Assembly: GCA_016926595.1 (NCBI GenBank)
Contig: JAFGOG010000523.1
Location: 1 to 7,364 of the forward strand
Source: Anaerolineae bacterium
GTDB lineage: Bacteria; Chloroflexota; Anaerolineae; JAAYZQ01
Direction of reading: 5' to 3'
Length of the DNA: 7,364 nt
Under the pieces are notes generated by a model. The model worked only from the letters and a program-made list of their open reading frames with translations. It ran no database searches and was not told the origin of the DNA. Below are positions 6,903-7,364 of this stretch, in pieces (the stretch's first letter is position 1; every line of letters starts with the position of its first letter). Made by a program: the position numbers and the translations under genes.

Positions 6903-6908
6903 CCTCCT
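6903..6908 (-). promoter_or_regulatory. ribosome binding site of the GntR regulator, sets a GTG start
   Basis: Reading the minus strand, AGGAGG is followed by six bases (TGAGCA) and then GTG. This near-perfect Shine-Dalgarno with ideal spacing fixes the GTG codon as the start instead of the in-frame ATG six codons later. Confidence 0.85.
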
Positions 6909-6948
6909 GGCAAGTCTTTAATCAGGCAGGGATAGATGCCGAAACCAA

Positions 6949-6955
6949 GTATAAC
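6949..6955. promoter_or_regulatory. candidate GntR/FadR-type operator core
   Basis: The minus strand reads GTTATAC and the plus strand GTATAAC, a GT-N3-AC core as in the FadR-subfamily consensus (TNGTNNNACNA). It overlaps the -10 box of the regulator's own promoter, where a bound repressor would block transcription. The outer T and A of the consensus are not matched, and part of the signal is inherent to a -10 box, so this is tentative. Confidence 0.3.
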
Positions 6956-6964
6956 AGATTTTCG

Positions 6965-6974
6965 GCCCGCGGGC
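6965..6974. repeat. 10-bp perfect GC palindrome in the regulator promoter
   Basis: GCCCGCGGGC is its own reverse complement and overlaps the -35/spacer region of the minus-strand promoter. It could be an operator for a dimeric protein or a chance GC-rich palindrome. It is not a terminator, since no T-run follows on either strand. Confidence 0.35.
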
Positions 6975-7048
6975 AACCTCTGGCGCCTGTCCCGTTCGCC
7001 TATCCGCTCGCGCGGCGCAAGGCATGAAACACGCATCAAGACGCACAA

Positions 7049-7077
7049 TTGACATCCCACCATCCTCATGCTATAAT
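7049..7077 (+). promoter_or_regulatory. consensus sigma70-type promoter of serS
   Basis: TTGACA (7049-7054) and TATAAT (7072-7077) are both perfect hexamers with the optimal 17-base spacer. Initiation about 7 bases past the -10 puts the start at about 7083-7086, on or just before the serS ATG at 7086. There is no Shine-Dalgarno in the few bases between. This fits a strong constitutive promoter making a leaderless transcript, and leaves no room for a T-box or other leader regulator. Confidence 0.85.
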
Positions 7078-7085
7078 CCTGCACC

Positions 7086-7364
7086 ATGCTAGACATCAAT
7101 TTCATCCGCGAGCACCCTGACGAGGTAAAGACGGCGCTGGTCGCCCTCAACGCCGAGGCGCCGATCGACGCTATTCTAGCCTTTGACGCCCGGCGGCGCG
7201 AGATCTTGCAGCAGGTCGAGACGCTCCGCGCTGAGCGGAACGCCGCCTCGAAAGAGATCAGCCGCAGCCGTGATTCCGCCACACGCCAGGCTCAGATCGA
7301 GGCGATGCGGGCCGTCGGCGATCAGATCCAGGCCCTGGAGGAGGAGCTCAAGGCGGTGGAAGCC
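7086..7364 (+). CDS. serS: seryl-tRNA synthetase, N-terminal part, cut by right edge
   Basis: Charges tRNA-Ser (and tRNA-Sec where present) with serine, in the cytoplasm; essential class II synthetase. The 93 visible residues start with the classic MLDINFIREHPDEVKTAL and continue into the tRNA-binding helical arm: LAFDARRREIL at 31-41, the signature LRAERNAASKEI at 47-58, and a charged second helix (about 64-93, ending EEELKAVEA). The frame is open to the window end; the catalytic domain lies outside. The ATG is fixed by family N-terminus agreement and by the promoter just upstream. No Shine-Dalgarno precedes it, so translation is probably leaderless. It is divergent from the GntR gene across a 189-base intergenic region. 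Confidence 0.95.
   Translation, partial: MLDINFIREHPDEVKTALVALNAEAPIDAILAFDARRREILQQVETLRAERNAASKEISRSRDSATRQAQIEAMRAVGDQIQALEEELKAVEA

Larger units (their letters stand above)
6948..6976 (-). promoter_or_regulatory. sigma70-type promoter of the GntR regulator
   Basis: On the minus strand, -35 TTGCCC (6976-6971, 4 of 6 matches) and -10 TATACT (6953-6948, 5 of 6) are separated by exactly 17 bases. A TG dinucleotide one base upstream of the -10 (6956-6955) makes it an extended -10. The predicted start is near 6941, giving a 5' leader of about 45 bases that contains the AGGAGG site. Confidence 0.6.

Noticed and set aside
6897..7085. T-box or other riboswitch before serS
   Set aside because: The promoter directly abuts the serS ATG, leaving no transcribed leader for such an element.
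6848..7282. Minus-strand open frame across the GntR/serS intergenic region
   Set aside because: It overlaps serS antisense, both promoters and the start of the regulator in another frame; no family features.
1..7364. CRISPR arrays, tRNA/rRNA genes, insertion sequences or attachment sites
   Set aside because: No regularly spaced repeats, cloverleaf-like segments, transposase motifs or terminal inverted repeats were seen on either strand.

Overview
The window is a gene-dense, mostly GC-rich piece of bacterial chromosome with about eight genes. The longest non-coding stretch is the 189 bases at 6897-7085. Sigma70-type promoters, Shine-Dalgarno sites and a bacterial serS are all visible. High GC, small operons, and the combination of SPFH/TPR membrane proteins, psuKG and a polyprenol-kinase-like protein would suit a Chloroflexota-type organism. 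No marker in the window proves this, so treat the taxonomy as a guess.

Layout. (1) Positions 1-3697 hold three same-strand genes for membrane proteins that each appear to carry an SPFH/Band-7-like (prohibitin/flotillin superfamily) domain. The first is cut by the left edge. The second is its full-length paralogue: two N-terminal membrane segments, an SPFH-like core and a helical tail. The third is a fusion of a TPR-like helical domain, a proline-rich linker, two membrane segments and an SPFH-like domain ending without the tail, and its GC content is lower than its neighbours'. (2) Positions 3721-6266 hold a tight three-gene operon: pseudouridine kinase (psuK), pseudouridine-5'-phosphate glycosidase (psuG), and an integral-membrane protein of the phytol/dolichol kinase family that starts on the base after the psuG stop codon. 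(3) Positions 6270-6896, on the minus strand, encode a GntR-family (FadR/FCD subfamily) regulator convergent with that operon; its stop is 3 bases from the operon's. (4) From 7086 the N-terminal part of serS (seryl-tRNA synthetase) runs off the right edge. It is driven by a perfect TTGACA-17-TATAAT promoter placed so close to the ATG that the mRNA should be leaderless or nearly so.

Working together. PsuK phosphorylates pseudouridine to pseudouridine 5'-phosphate, and PsuG breaks this into uracil and ribose 5-phosphate, so the pair salvages pseudouridine from RNA turnover. The membrane kinase-like protein is co-transcribed, but its link to pseudouridine is not obvious. The GntR/FCD protein is a plausible local regulator: its own promoter contains a GT-N3-AC operator-like core overlapping the -10 box. 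The three SPFH-like proteins probably assemble with each other in the membrane, with the TPR protein offering a docking surface. That cluster is the least described part of the window.
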